This document shows, piece after piece, positions 37,401 through 45,619 of a DNA stretch of 64,000 bases (the stretch's first letter is position 1; every line of letters starts with the position of its first letter). Made by a program: the position numbers and the translations under genes. The notes below the pieces were generated by a model. That model was not told the origin of the DNA and made no database searches. It saw nothing but the letters and a program-made list of their open reading frames with translations. Source of the DNA: Pteria penguin (taxonomy: Eukaryota; Mollusca; Bivalvia; Pterioida; Pteriidae); assembly GCA_035048485.1 (NCBI GenBank), contig CM068581.1, positions 9,065,430 to 9,129,429 on the forward strand, written 5' to 3'.

Positions 37401-40400
37401 TGATTTGGGGGTCAAAAGGTCAAAGGTCAAGATCAGTTTAATACCATGGATTTTGATGCCATGCCAAGGGGATGGCGTTACTTTTTTTTTTAGCTCACCT
37501 GAGCCAAAGGCTCAAGTGAGCTATTGTGATCAATCGTTGTCCATCCGTCGTTAACTTTTCACATTTTTGACTTCTTCTTCAGAACTGCTGAACAGAATTT
37601 GATGAAACTTGTTATGCATGAAGTACTCATGCAGTCTGCATTAAGTTTAAATTTTTTACAGAACTACAGGTCTGGTGAAAGTAGAAGTTTTACCAGACCT
37701 GGAGCCATTTTACCAGACCATCAAATTTTGTGTGATCTTGATATCAATTATGATATATCCAACTCATTTTAATAATAAAACAGAACTTTATAGATTTTAA
37801 ATTTAATTTATTCATTTATTCATCTTGTGAAAACATGGTTAACATATTTCATAGCCTTTTCCCGGCGAGACACATCACATATAGTGGCACTAGCCTTCCT
37901 CTTTCCCCCTGGCACCGCCCCTCGACATAATTTAGTTTGAAATACATTCAAACTTTCTTGTGGTTACCTTCGATTTACAATCGCGCTAGCTATCACTTAC
38001 TACTTCAATCGCAAGATAATATTCGGACCGGCATTGGCTTTTATGCTTCCGGATGTAACAACAGAGAAAACACATTTCAGAAAAGACTACTGTCCGCGCC
38101 ACTCACTTTATAAACCTAAAAATCAGGATTTTCACTTATTTATCTTTAAAATAGTTTTACAAAATTGATATCAATTGACAGATCTTGTTTAGACGTAACT
38201 TTTGGTGTATGTTACATGTTTCTACAAAGAAGCATTCGTATTTTATAGGGAAAAATCATTTCAGATAGGGCGTTTTCTATGTTAATTTTGATGTGACGTC
38301 GCCAATGTTTAACATTGAGTCTATGGGAAACTTGGCGACGTCACGTCAAAATTTAACATGAAAATCGCCCTATCTAAAAATGATTTTTTTTATATAAAAT
38401 ATGAATGCTTCTTCATACAAACATATAACATACACCAAAAGGTATGACTAAACAAGATCTATCGATTGGTTTTGCCTTTTTGAAATTATTCTGAAAACTG
38501 AAAATTCAGATTTTCCGGTTTCCAGAGTGGGTGGCGTGGACAGTAGGATGTTGTTTTAATCAAAACTGTAATAGAAAACCTCTTAAAGGTAATCGTTTAT
38601 AATGAAAATTGAATAAAGCTATGACAAACTTTCGATTTTTCTTATCAGACCGCCAGTCCCATTTCCGGAAAAAAATACCGACCCGATTCAAAATTTACTG
38701 GCGAAAACCGACAATCCGGTGACTTTCGCGTAGACTGCTCATGGTCCCCTACAAATGTTGTTGTGTTTTGTCCAGATCTGCCAACAAGTTGTGCCCCACA
38801 GGCAAAAAGAAGTCACAGAGGGTACCCTCCTTTAACAAACTTCTTCTTCAGACCAGGGGTATACAGAGACAAACTGATTACATAGGAATGATCTATAGGG
38901 ATGTGTGAAGAAGTGTTGTTATTATTTATTGCATTCCGAAATCAAATTTTTTATTTTTATTTCGACATTTTTTTGGACTTGGTACTTTCAATGCAGAAAA
39001 GTGCCATGTTTTTCAGTAAATTCATAATGATTACTTCTTATGGCCTAATTTGATTATAATTATGGTAAGAAATATCATTGTAAAAGAATTTTGTCAATAT
39101 CTCAATTTTTGGATTTTTTATGAATTTTTTAAAACTTCAAAAAAAAAGGGGGGGGGGGGGTTTGGCCATTTTTCACATTTTCAACTTTTTCTGCAAAATT
39201 GTTCGAAAGGATTTTAATAAATCTTGGTAGAAATAAGTCACTTATGATCCCCTTCAAATTCTGTCGTTTTCGTCCAGACCTCTTTACAGGTGGCACCACC
39301 ACAGTCAAAAGTAGGTCAAAAGAGTATCCTTCTTTGACAATTTTCTTCATACTGGCTATATACAGAGACAATCAGAATCCATAGATTGATCTAGAGGATG
39401 AGTGAAGAAATCTTGTTCCCTTCCAAAATCAAATTTTAGAAATATTTTCGACATTTCTTTTGACTTGGTGATTTCAATCAGAAAAGTGTCATATTTCCTA
39501 GTTAATTGATAATGATGATTTCTTATGGACCATTTTGATCATAATTATGGTAAGGAATGTTATTTTGAAAGAATTTTGTCAATATCTCAATTTTTGGATT
39601 TTCTATGAATATTCTAAGACTTCCAAATGAGAATGTATAGGGACAATTCTTCATATTTTTAACTTCTGCTGTTATACCATATGAAAGATTTTAATACATT
39701 TCATCCAAATTGGTCAACAGATGGTGCCACCATGTCTTAAAAATGGGTCTCACAATGGTACATATACCACTTGGTAATTAAAATATGGAGAGTAGCGGTT
39801 CAAATTCTTCTGTGGTCAAAATTTTTTTTTTCATTTCTTTACACATCTAAATAAGTTTTTAGATGTTTCTCAACACTCAGCATATGAAATTAGGCCATTT
39901 TGAATTGGATCTGGACAATATTTGAAACAATGGTTGTTCATGACCCAGACTTGAGAACAGTCAACAAAAGGCCCTACCTAAAGAAAATGACAAATGTGTT
40001 GCCCTGAATCACATGCTGAATATTAAAATCACCTGAATGGATGTGCAAAAAACTGTTGTTGTTTTTTATTCTGGTTTGAAATAAAATTAGACATATTTTC
40101 AACATTTGTGTTGACTTAGTGACAGTAATGCAAAAATGAATAATTCTTCCTTCTCCTTCCTGCATGACTGATAATCTAGGTACTCAGGTGATCGATATAG
40201 GCCCACTTGGGCCTCTTGTTTTTTTAAATCACTTACCAATATGTAAATGAATTTCCCTATCTGAAACTAATAGTGGAAATTCAATTTCTAAGGAAAAAAA
40301 GACAATTTATTCCATTTTCAGAGTTTTTCCCAGAGTTCTAACTCTGCTAGAACTGCTCTGTACGTACTTTGATACAATGATATGCCATATTATTTTCATA

Positions 40401-43400
40401 AATATGTGTCTCATCCTTTTCACATGTATTTAAGTTAAAATCACCAGACTTACCTTGAATGGAACATTCCCTTCTTTCCCCCCCCCCCGAAAAAAAAAGG
40501 AAAAAGAAAAAAAACGAAGTTTAAGAAATTCTGGTTGTTTAAAAATTTTCAATTTTCATATACCATGGCTTAGTGGTATCTATATTTTTACTTCACCAAC
40601 CACAATTTCACTTACCACATTGAACTGTACAACGCTGAGCTGAAATGAAAATCTCAAGTATTTTGACAAAAATCTAAGAAATAAAGTTTTAGAATCTATG
40701 AAAGTAAATACTGTTTTAGTAACTCTTACACTTTACTTTAAGTTGAACATTCTGAATGCTTTAGTGTCAAACAATGATAACATCTGTCTGATGATTCACA
40801 ATGTCTCGGATGATAATGTATTCTTTATTATTAGCTTGCCGGGACAAATTGTCCAGGGAGTTAATGTCATACACCTGTGTCCATGTCTGCTTTCTGAGAA
40901 ACACTATAAATTTTGAACCATAAGAGATAGGACTTAAATATTTCATTAGTAGTTTCTTCATGATTAGCTTTCATTTGGTGCCATCACTTCAGACCTTGTG
41001 ACCTTCACCTTGGACTTTTACCTAATTTTCAGAAACTTTAACCTGAACTATATCTGTTGAACCATTGGAGAAAGGACTGATAATTGACATGTAGATTCCT
41101 CATGACCACAGGTTTCATTGGATGCCATCACTCATTACCTCATAACCTTGACCTCAGACTTTGACCTACTTTTTAAAAACCTAAACCTGGGCTTGATCTC
41201 TTGAACCATTAATGATAGGACTTTCACATGTAGATTCCTTACAACCAGAACTGTGTTTGCCAAATATTTTGACCCTGTGACCTTGGCCATGGACTTTGAC
41301 ATATTTTTCAAAAACAGTGACCTGGGCTATATCTTTTGAACTGTTAAAAATAGAACTAAGATATTTCACATGTAGATCCCTTATTACCAAAACATTCATT
41401 TGTTGCCATATCTTTTGTCCTCGTGACTTCGACCTGCTTTCCAAAAACCTTATTCTGGGCTATTATATCTTTTGAAACGTTAAAGATAGGACTTTGACAT
41501 TTCACATATATATTCCTTATGACCAAAATGTTCATTTTGTGACATCACTTCTGACCTTGTGACCTTTATTTCAGACTTTTACTATATCTTTTGAACCGTT
41601 GGAGATCTGGCTTTGATATTTCACATTTAGATTCCTTATCGCAAGAACTTCATCTAGTGCCATCTGTTTTGACCTTGGCCTTTTTCATGGTTTTCTTCTA
41701 TACCAAAACACATTACAGACTTACAAATCTTCACTTTTAATGTCTATGAAATGATTACAACCACCAGCAGCGAGCTTTGTTGTCTTCTGACAACTCTTGT
41801 TTAAAGTATTTTTGTAATCATGCAACAGTGGAAAATCCACTTCATAGCACAAATGGATACTGGTATATGCTTGAAGTGTTAGCGACTTTATAGAAGGATA
41901 TTTCACATGTTCTCATGCAGAAGATTTGACTCTAACTAATCAAAAACCAGAACTGGAGCAATTTGAAATTTAAAAATATGAGTATCAATTTGTAATAGAA
42001 ATAGTTCCAAGTTTAATTTTGCCAGTCTTATTTTACAAAAAGAATTATGGTATCTTATCATTAGATGATGAGTTACTGAGTAGTTTTTACTGGACTCTGT
42101 ACTGTTTTGTCATATTTTTGCATAGTCTGTACTAAACATAACTTTGATATGTAAAAGTGACATTCAAAATAAATCATGTTCATGTAGATGAATAATAAAC
42201 AATGTTATAGTAATGAAAGTTTATGAATTTAGGGAGTTCAGAAATGTTGATGGCAGATGCTGTGTCTAAGTTGGCTGTGAAGACTCCTGGAAAGGAAGCA
42301 GTTGCAATGGAATCCTTTGCCAAAGCCTTAAGAATGGTATGGTGGTTTTTCTATTTTCATTTTGTTCCTTAGTTTAAAAGAACCATTGTGATCAAGTATG
42401 GGATGCAGTTATAAGGTCTTCTTCTAATGTTACTATTTTTTGGTCAGATACATCTTCAGAAGATATTAAGCTGTTATCAATTCAAATCAAATTTTTATGC
42501 CCCTGGATCTTTAGATCGGGGGCATATTGTTTTTGTCCTATCTGTTTGTCTGTCTGTTGTCAACTTTAACCTTGGCTATAACTTTTGAACCATTAGGGAT
42601 AGAGACTTCATATTTGACATGCATACTCCAGTAATGAAGCCCTTTCAAATGACACCAAGGTCTTTGACCTTGACAATGACCTTCACACTAAAAATAACTT
42701 TTTGGACTTAGATGCAGCCGGCAGTATTAGTGTTTCACAAACACAGCTTGGTTTTTTGTTCACTTTTTCATTTTTGGCCAGATTGTGAAGCAGAATCCAG
42801 TCTTTGAAATGGCAACGTCTCTCTGTTTATCTTTCCATCTGTGTCTACAATTTGGTTTAGCTCTTGCGTTTTATTTCATTGCCAAAAGACCATTGACAAT
42901 AAAGCTTTCAAACTTCACATGTAGATACACCTTGATGAGCTCTATTCATCAAAACCTTTGTTTGTGACCTTGACCTTAAAGGTTCCCAGTTTTTAGGTCA
43001 AATTTGTATTCAGCATTAGTTCAATTACAGAAAGATCATGAGAGTTATGTCTTTCAAACTGTACACTAAGGTAGACTTTGATGAGCTGTATTCATTGAAA
43101 CCTTTGTTTATGACCTTGACCTTGAAGGTTCCCAATTTCAATGTCAAATGTGTGATTGAATTTAGTTCAATTACAGAAAGACCATGAGAGTTATGACTTT
43201 CAAAACTTAACATGTAGATAGACCTTAATGAGATCTATCTATTGAAACCTTTGTTTGTGTTCTTGACCTTAATGGTTCCCAGTTTCAAGGTCAAATGCAT
43301 AATTGAATTTAGCTGAAAGACCATAGACGAATACTCTTTCAAACTTCACATGTAGATAGACCTTGATGAACATTATCCATTGAAAATCTTTCTTTGAGAC

Positions 43401-45501
43401 CTAGACCTTGAAGTTTCCCAGTTTCAAGATCAAATCTGTAATGGACTTTAGTTCAATTGCAGGAAGGCCGTGAAAGATATGTCTTTCAAACCTCACACAT
43501 AGATTGACTTTGATGTACACTATTCCTGGTGACTTTTTTGTGACCTTGACGTAGTAGGTTCCCAGTTTCAAGGTCAAAGCATATTTAAGTTTAGTTCAAT
43601 TACATATAGATCATGAGAATTAGATCTTTCAAACTACACACATAGGTAGACCTTCATGGGCTGTATTTCTGATTAAGCTTTGAGACTTTGACCATAATAG
43701 TTCCTGGTTTCTTCATGTTATGCATGCTCATTCACTCAATGAAGCTCTTGCAGATGTTAATTGACCTTGTAAATTTGTCCTTTATTCTCAAATAGATTAT
43801 ATTGTACTCTTTGGGCATAGTGTTTCAGAACACTTTCTGCTTTCAATAATTGTCAATGCTTTGCAAACTGGCCATACCACCTTTATCTCATAATAAATTA
43901 ATTTTGTGTATTTAATCTGCAAAAATATTATCTATTATCTATATTAGAATATAAAAATAAACATACAAAATTTAGAAACTGAAAAAGGGGGAAGAGGAGT
44001 TGTCAGATTTCTTCTATTTATGTGTTACAAGAATTAATGGAAGCATTTTAATGAAACTTTGAGGAGATGAAGTAGATAATATTTGCTACGAAAGTTATCT
44101 TTCGGTCAAATCCATCAAAGGATGGATCCAAAGTGGAGTGGATTAAGCCCTCAGAGTTCTCAATAAGTGTAGAAGTAGCAGGTGAAAGTGAAAGTAGGGG
44201 GCAAGGTAGTGAGCACTCATTGGGAGGGTCTTGGGGCTCATTTATGAAATTTATAAGCCTCAAAGAGGCATTTCTTAGCTTCAGGCACTGAAATATGGCA
44301 TTAAAATCATCTGGAAAATGACAGCAAATTGTGTTATTTTATGTGATTTTTTTCCTATAATGTCAAGAAGGTTTAGTGGAAAACAATTTCTCTACATTAA
44401 TGGGATAAGTAAAAACTTTCTTGATACATGGATTTCAGTTAATACAGCAGGCACAAAGTCAGATAGATATGTCTCTTTGTAATGAAACAACATAACCATC
44501 AAAAATTGTATTTATTCATCTAATATTATAGATACAAGAAGTCAAGAATGTATCACAAATGTTACTCAAGTTCTAGTTTCATAGTGTGCATCGCTTTCTC
44601 ACTGCTCTGAATCTTCGCACATGCCCTCCATCTCTATGATATTAACATTTAAGTACTGTCAACAGGTAGTGTCCCAAGCCAAATGCATCAGAATGTTTTA
44701 AGAAAGTGTGGTTCCATTTTGAAGTAAAATATTTGACTCTCTCTATACTTTGTGTTTTTTGCACATTTTCGGGTTACTTCTTTGATTTTCTCTTTGCAGA
44801 TTAATTGAAATACATAAATTTTGTGTCTTTGTTCAGATATGAATGAAATAATGTCACTACATTTATCAAGAATTTGAAAGCAAAAATATGTTTTACAATT
44901 CTTCTTTCTTTTTTCTAAATATTAAAAAGGGAGTAGGGGAAATTGAATTATGCTGAAAGTACTCGCTCATAAAACAGTAATACAGTATTGTTTCCTGTTT
45001 CAGTTGCCAACAACAATAGCTGACAATGCAGGCTATGATAGTGCCCAGTTAATATCAGAGTTACGTGCTCTTCACACAGATGGCAAGCACACCATGGGTC
45101 TCAGTATGTATATGATGATGATATATATATCATTATCGTTTTCTTCTTTATCCTTTCCTTAGAACATTTTCTTATTAATTATTTCCTTAGAACATTGCAG
45201 TTTCCTTTTGCTATTGCATTATCTAATGTATTGTCTTTAATTCTTTTCTTTCTCATTCAACGATTAAGGAGGATTACAATAGACATAATTGAAAACTAAT
45301 GTCTCATTTTCTTTCTTTTTTTTTTTAGATATGACAGATGGTGAGGTGAGCGATGTAGAGAAGTTAGGTATCACTGAATCCTTCCAAGTGAAAAGGCAGG
45401 TGTTGCTGAGTGCCTCAGAAGCAGCTGAAATGATCATTAGAATAGATGATATTATTCGATCTGCTCCACGGCCAAGGCAACCAGATCATAGACATCACTA
45501 G
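16369..45501 (+). CDS. CCT2: CCT2: T-complex protein 1 subunit beta (CCT/TRiC chaperonin)
   Basis: CCT2 is one of eight subunits of the cytosolic double-ring chaperonin that folds actin, tubulin and other proteins using ATP. Exons: 16369-16437, 17879-17944, 18164-18266, 20426-20502, 25607-25719, 29204-29330, 29622-29697, 29974-30074, 30400-30527, 30961-31064, 32127-32234, 32479-32619, 42233-42336, 45004-45103, 45329-45501. All introns are GT-AG and phases agree. The 1590 nt give 529 codons and TAG; human CCT2 has 535 residues. Group II chaperonin motifs are present: TLGPKGM (residues 40-46 counting a Met from exon 1), GDGTTS (91-96), HDALCV with the second catalytic Asp (about 387), GGG (404-406), DNAGYDS (447-453) and [11 protein letters not shown] near the end. 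No stop or frameshift is needed, so the gene looks functional. The start Met is not in these exons; see the candidate at 4820. Confidence 0.97.
16438..17878. other. CCT2 intron 2: decayed repeats
   Basis: Holds a partial copy of a CAGGGACTAAA-ended repeat (from 16832, ~110 bp similar to 19422-19535). It also has decayed CCTTGACCTT / AACTTTTGAACCAAA sequence at about 16980-17240 that recurs across the window. No exon seen. Confidence 0.6.
17879..17944 (+). CDS. CCT2: CCT2 exon 3 (residues 25-46)
   Basis: Encodes the equatorial segment ending [12 protein letters not shown], which holds the phosphate-binding GPKG motif. Acceptor TTTTACAG, donor GTAAGA, both phase 0. Confidence 0.97.
18164..18266 (+). 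CDS. CCT2: CCT2 exon 4 (residues 47-80)
   Basis: Encodes DKIL...[13 protein letters not shown]...DNPAAKVLV, including the conserved NDGATIL motif. Exits in phase 1, leaving a G that forms the Asp81 codon with exon 5. Confidence 0.97.
18267..20425. other. CCT2 intron 4
   Basis: Mostly unrecognised AT-rich DNA, apart from a short CAGGGACTAAAATTA-ended element at 19421-19656. The longest open frame (19518-19787) overlaps that element and has no protein-like features. Confidence 0.5.
19421..19656. mobile_element. Short inverted-repeat element (CAGGGACTAAAATTA ends)
   Basis: Left CAGGGACTAAAATTAACAG and right CTAATTTTAGTCCCTG are inverted and near-perfect. The 236-bp size and CAGGG ends suggest a hAT-type MITE. 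No clear target duplication. Its left ~110 bp recurs at 16832-16943. Confidence 0.6.
20426..20502 (+). CDS. CCT2: CCT2 exon 5 (residues 81-106)
   Basis: Encodes [20 protein letters not shown], holding the ATP-hydrolysis motif GDGTTS, then ASELLK. Enters in phase 1 and exits in phase 0 at donor GTATGC. Confidence 0.97.
20557..20732 (+). mobile_element. tRNA-derived SINE, copy 1
   Basis: A tRNA-like head has an A-box-like TGTAGTGGTTAAGCAC and a consensus B box, GGTTCGATTCC. It is followed by a body ending in GAAAGCGACGTAAAACACCA and a CAAC-rich tail. Flanked by TGTATACTA on both sides (20548-20556, 20733-20741), showing a retroposition target duplication. Confidence 0.88.
21040..22460. mobile_element. 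Large imperfect inverted-repeat (foldback) element
   Basis: The left arm at about 21040-21255 pairs with the right arm at about 22065-22460. For example, CGCCGTGATGACGCAAGCC (21161 region) pairs with GGCTTGCGTCATTACGGCG (about 22296-22315), and TTTTTCCAGATATGGGGAAG pairs with CATATCTGGAAAAG. AATAAGCGACAGAATAA and its counterpart also match. The centre is ~800 bp. Exact termini and target duplication are unresolved, and no transposase is present. Confidence 0.6.
23053..23489. mobile_element. Foldback MITE with 10-bp target duplication (Mutator-like)
   Basis: The arms begin TAGCTGCAAATAGTGGCCC and, inverted, TAGCCACAAGTAGTGGCCC and extend about 160 bp each. Each arm contains its own hairpin around GTGGCCCTATATGAATGATA. 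CAGTAACCTT occurs directly at 23043-23052 and 23490-23499, giving a 10-bp duplication as expected for Mutator/MULE-type insertion. Confidence 0.75.
23500..24268. other. Decayed intronic repeat DNA
   Basis: Several diverged copies of a module with CATATTCAAACCAAATTTGG, AGGAAGAACCCTATTG and AAGGTCAAAGGTCA lie here. No gene is visible. Confidence 0.55.
24269..25520. repeat. 65-bp minisatellite in CCT2 intron 5 (about 19 copies)
   Basis: The 65-bp unit runs CCAGCTCTACCATGTCCACA, GTGGTATATCAGGAGACATA, TTGTATTATAAGGGGATTGT, AATGA. Copies are >90% alike, differing mainly at GGAGAC/GTAGAC, ACAAGG/ATAAGG and CAGCTC/CAGCAC. No unique spacers occur between units, so it is a tandem satellite. It ends about 85 bp before exon 6. 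Confidence 0.95.
25607..25719 (+). CDS. CCT2: CCT2 exon 6 (residues 107-143)
   Basis: Encodes [19 protein letters not shown] and [18 protein letters not shown], equatorial helices before the intermediate domain. Acceptor TCCCAG, donor GTAAGC, exit phase 2. Confidence 0.97.
25843..27304 (+). mobile_element. Tc1/mariner-family transposon remnant in CCT2 intron 6
   Basis: The ends ATGAACAAAAAAAGAAAGG and, inverted, CTGAACAAAAATAGCAAGG form terminal inverted repeats. TA dinucleotides flank both (25841-25842 and 27305-27306), as expected for Tc1/mariner insertion. The 1.46 kb length is normal for a Tc1 element. It carries a broken transposase. Confidence 0.9.
26149..27128 (+). pseudogene. Tc1-like DDE transposase, disrupted
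   Basis: The N-terminal paired-type helix-turn-helix is visible ([36 protein letters not shown]). In the catalytic domain the first Asp is in VLFSDESRF, the second in [11 protein letters not shown], and the Glu in PIEHVWNEL. The D-to-E spacing fits the DD34E pattern of Tc1 transposases. Defects: TGA at 26371-26373, TAG at about 26629-26631, and a frameshift near 26690, after the conserved [11 protein letters not shown]. It cannot make a full-length enzyme. Confidence 0.9.
27305..28290. other. CCT2 intron 6, middle part
   Basis: AT-rich. It includes decayed copies of a repeat with CTTTCATATTTCACATGT and CCTTGACCTACATTTC at about 27840-28200. No exon. Confidence 0.5.
28302..28728 (+). mobile_element. 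tRNA-derived SINE, copy 2, split by a nested SINE
   Basis: Same family as 20557-20732 and 34040-34209, with box B GGTTCGATTCCCGG, body TTAAGAGGTTGGTAACCTCC and tail CCAACCAACCAA. Flanked by ACTTGAAATAG on both sides (28291-28301 and 28729-28739). A second SINE lies inside it at 28385-28629. Confidence 0.88.
28385..28629 (-). mobile_element. Second SINE family, nested
   Basis: Minus-strand tRNA-like head with GGCCAGGTAGCGCAGTTGG (box A) and GGTTCGATTCC (box B). It is followed by a central part with GTTTTCTCCGGGTACTCCGG and TTTCCTCCCAC, and an AATAAATAAAG tail. GTTTAA at 28379-28384 and 28630-28635 is the duplicated target inside the older SINE. The central motif resembles conserved SINE core domains found across distant animals; I cannot name which. 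Confidence 0.82.
29204..29330 (+). CDS. CCT2: CCT2 exon 7 (residues 144-186)
   Basis: Encodes [20 protein letters not shown]...[10 protein letters not shown] run of TAT triplets (29176-29196) makes up the tract before the acceptor TTTTCACAG. Enters in phase 2, exits in phase 0. Confidence 0.97.
29622..29697 (+). CDS. CCT2: CCT2 exon 8 (residues 187-211)
   Basis: Encodes [20 protein letters not shown] and SYLDE. Acceptor CCACAG, donor GTAATA, exit phase 1. Confidence 0.96.
29974..30074 (+). CDS. CCT2: CCT2 exon 9 (residues 212-245)
   Basis: Encodes [20 protein letters not shown] then [14 protein letters not shown], the start of the substrate-binding apical domain. Exit phase 0. Confidence 0.97.
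30400..30527 (+). CDS. CCT2: CCT2 exon 10 (residues 246-287)
   Basis: Encodes [20 protein letters not shown] and [12 protein letters not shown]...NVFIN, including the charged helix of the apical lid. Exit phase 2. Confidence 0.97.
30961..31064 (+). CDS. CCT2: CCT2 exon 11 (residues 288-322)
   Basis: Encodes [20 protein letters not shown] and [14 protein letters not shown]. The apical motif [11 protein letters not shown] is nearly invariant in CCT beta. Exit phase 1. Confidence 0.97.
31065..32126. other. CCT2 intron 11
   Basis: Holds decayed copies of a repeat with AAGGTCAAGGTCA-like blocks (31490-31960). The 127-codon open frame at 31446-31829 lies within these and is not gene-like. Confidence 0.55.
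32127..32234 (+). CDS. CCT2: CCT2 exon 12 (residues 323-358)
   Basis: Encodes [20 protein letters not shown] and [16 protein letters not shown], apical domain. Acceptor TTTTAG, donor GTAACT. Confidence 0.97.
32479..32619 (+). CDS. CCT2: CCT2 exon 13 (residues 359-405)
   Basis: Encodes [20 protein letters not shown], then [20 protein letters not shown] and TKTVFGG. The HDAL Asp is the second catalytic carboxylate of group II chaperonins. Exit phase 1 within the GGG motif. Confidence 0.97.
34040..34209 (+). mobile_element. tRNA-derived SINE, copy 3 (most intact)
   Basis: Head GTGGTGTAGTGGTTAAGCGC with box B GGTTCGATTCC, then the body seen in copies 1 and 2 and a CCAACCAAC tail. CTTTTACCCGA at 34029-34039 and 34210-34220 is an 11-bp target duplication. 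Confidence 0.9.
34278..34406. repeat. Strong hairpin with 42-bp arms
   Basis: GAGATTCTCTGC...CACTTTTGATATCGG...GGTTTG (34278-34319) pairs with CAAACC...CCGATATCAAAAGTG...GCAGAGAATCTC (34365-34406), with very few mismatches and a 45-bp loop. It lies in the insertion at 33551-34990. Confidence 0.8.
35172..36128. mobile_element. Family A-related non-autonomous element, CAGTGTT ends
   Basis: The left end CAGTGTTTACGAAGGTT and inverted right end ACCTTTGCGAACACTG match imperfectly. Flanks GGTGGC (35166-35171) and GATGGC (36129-36134) are a 6-bp duplication with one mismatch. The subterminal TCTGGTAAA / TTTACCAGAC motifs resemble those in the elements at 7558 and 37632. A poly-C run lies at about 35457-35470. 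Confidence 0.65.
37632..38737. mobile_element. Non-autonomous DNA transposon, family A (copy 2, inverted)
   Basis: Reverse-complement counterpart of 7558-8592. The ends are CAGTCTGCA (left) and TTTCGCGTAGACTG (right). CTCATG flanks both sides (37626-37631, 38738-38743), again 6 bp. It shares the GGTCTGGTAAAA-type subterminal repeats, the short ORF region and the CCGGAAATGGGAC-like block. It has been entered by a palindromic MITE at 38090-38543. Confidence 0.85.
38090..38543. mobile_element. 454-bp near-perfect palindromic MITE with TA target site
   Basis: The ends are CTGTCCGCGCCACTCAC and, inverted, GTGGGTGGCGTGGACAG. TA flanks both sides, and the uninterrupted family A copy at 7558 has a single TA at the corresponding place. 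The arms (~210 bp each) meet around TTTAACATTGAGTCTATGGG. The inner arms contain TTGGCGACGTCACGTCAAAA and its inverted partner. It fits a Tc1/mariner-mobilised foldback element. Confidence 0.82.
40221..42232. other. CCT2 intron 13, 3' part: decayed repeats
   Basis: From 40930 to 41690 there are four to five diverged ~150-bp modules, each with ATATCTTTTGAACC, TTTCACATGTAGATTCCTTA and TGACCTTG. Upstream is a C/A homopolymer tract at 40480-40515. No exon before 42233. Confidence 0.6.
42233..42336 (+). CDS. CCT2: CCT2 exon 14 (residues 406-440)
   Basis: Encodes [20 protein letters not shown] and [15 protein letters not shown]. It completes the GGG motif and returns to the equatorial domain. Donor GTATGG, exit phase 0. 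The preceding intron is 9.6 kb. Confidence 0.97.
42485..43730. repeat. Tandem ~150-bp modules in CCT2 intron 14
   Basis: Five to six diverged copies, each with GACCTTGACCTTRAAGGTTC, CCAGTTTCAAGGTCAAA, TTAGTTCAATTACAGAAAG and CTTTCAAACTTCACATGTAG. The first part (42495-42750) has the related CTTTGACCTTGACAATGACC block. Confidence 0.75.
43731..45003. other. CCT2 intron 14, 3' part
   Basis: No recognisable repeat or exon. Ends in CCTGTTTCAG at 45003. Confidence 0.5.
45004..45103 (+). CDS. CCT2: CCT2 exon 15 (residues 441-473)
   Basis: Encodes [20 protein letters not shown] then [20 protein letters not shown] contacts the nucleotide base in chaperonins. Exit phase 1. Confidence 0.97.
45329..45501 (+). 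CDS. CCT2: CCT2 exon 16 (residues 474-530, stop)
   Basis: Encodes [20 protein letters not shown], then [20 protein letters not shown] and a basic tail ending [10 protein letters not shown]. The TAG stop is at 45499-45501. The His-rich end is like the DHH tail of other CCT beta proteins. Confidence 0.98.
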
Positions 45502-45590
45502 ACTCTTTCCACTTTAGACCTTTTCATATTTTTTTTTATTTACAGACACTTTTTACATAGATGTGATTATTTATCTTCATGATCATGATA

Positions 45591-45596
45591 AATAAA
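45591..45596 (+). terminator. Poly(A) signal of CCT2
   Basis: AATAAA lies 90 bp after the stop, with a second weaker AAATAAG 12 bp later. This implies a short 3' UTR. Confidence 0.8.
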
Positions 45597-45619
45597 GTAA
45601 TGAAATAAGTATGTACATT

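Larger units (their letters stand above)
37491..40220. mobile_element. Hairpin-ended repeat family E, copy 3 (with nested insertion)
   Basis: Starts TAGCTCACCTGAGCC and ends GCCCACTTGGGCCTCTTGTT. The family sequence ...GAAGTACTCATG is interrupted by the 37632-38737 element and resumes as CTCATGGTCCCCTACAA, exactly as in the uninterrupted copy at 13732. Confidence 0.72.
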
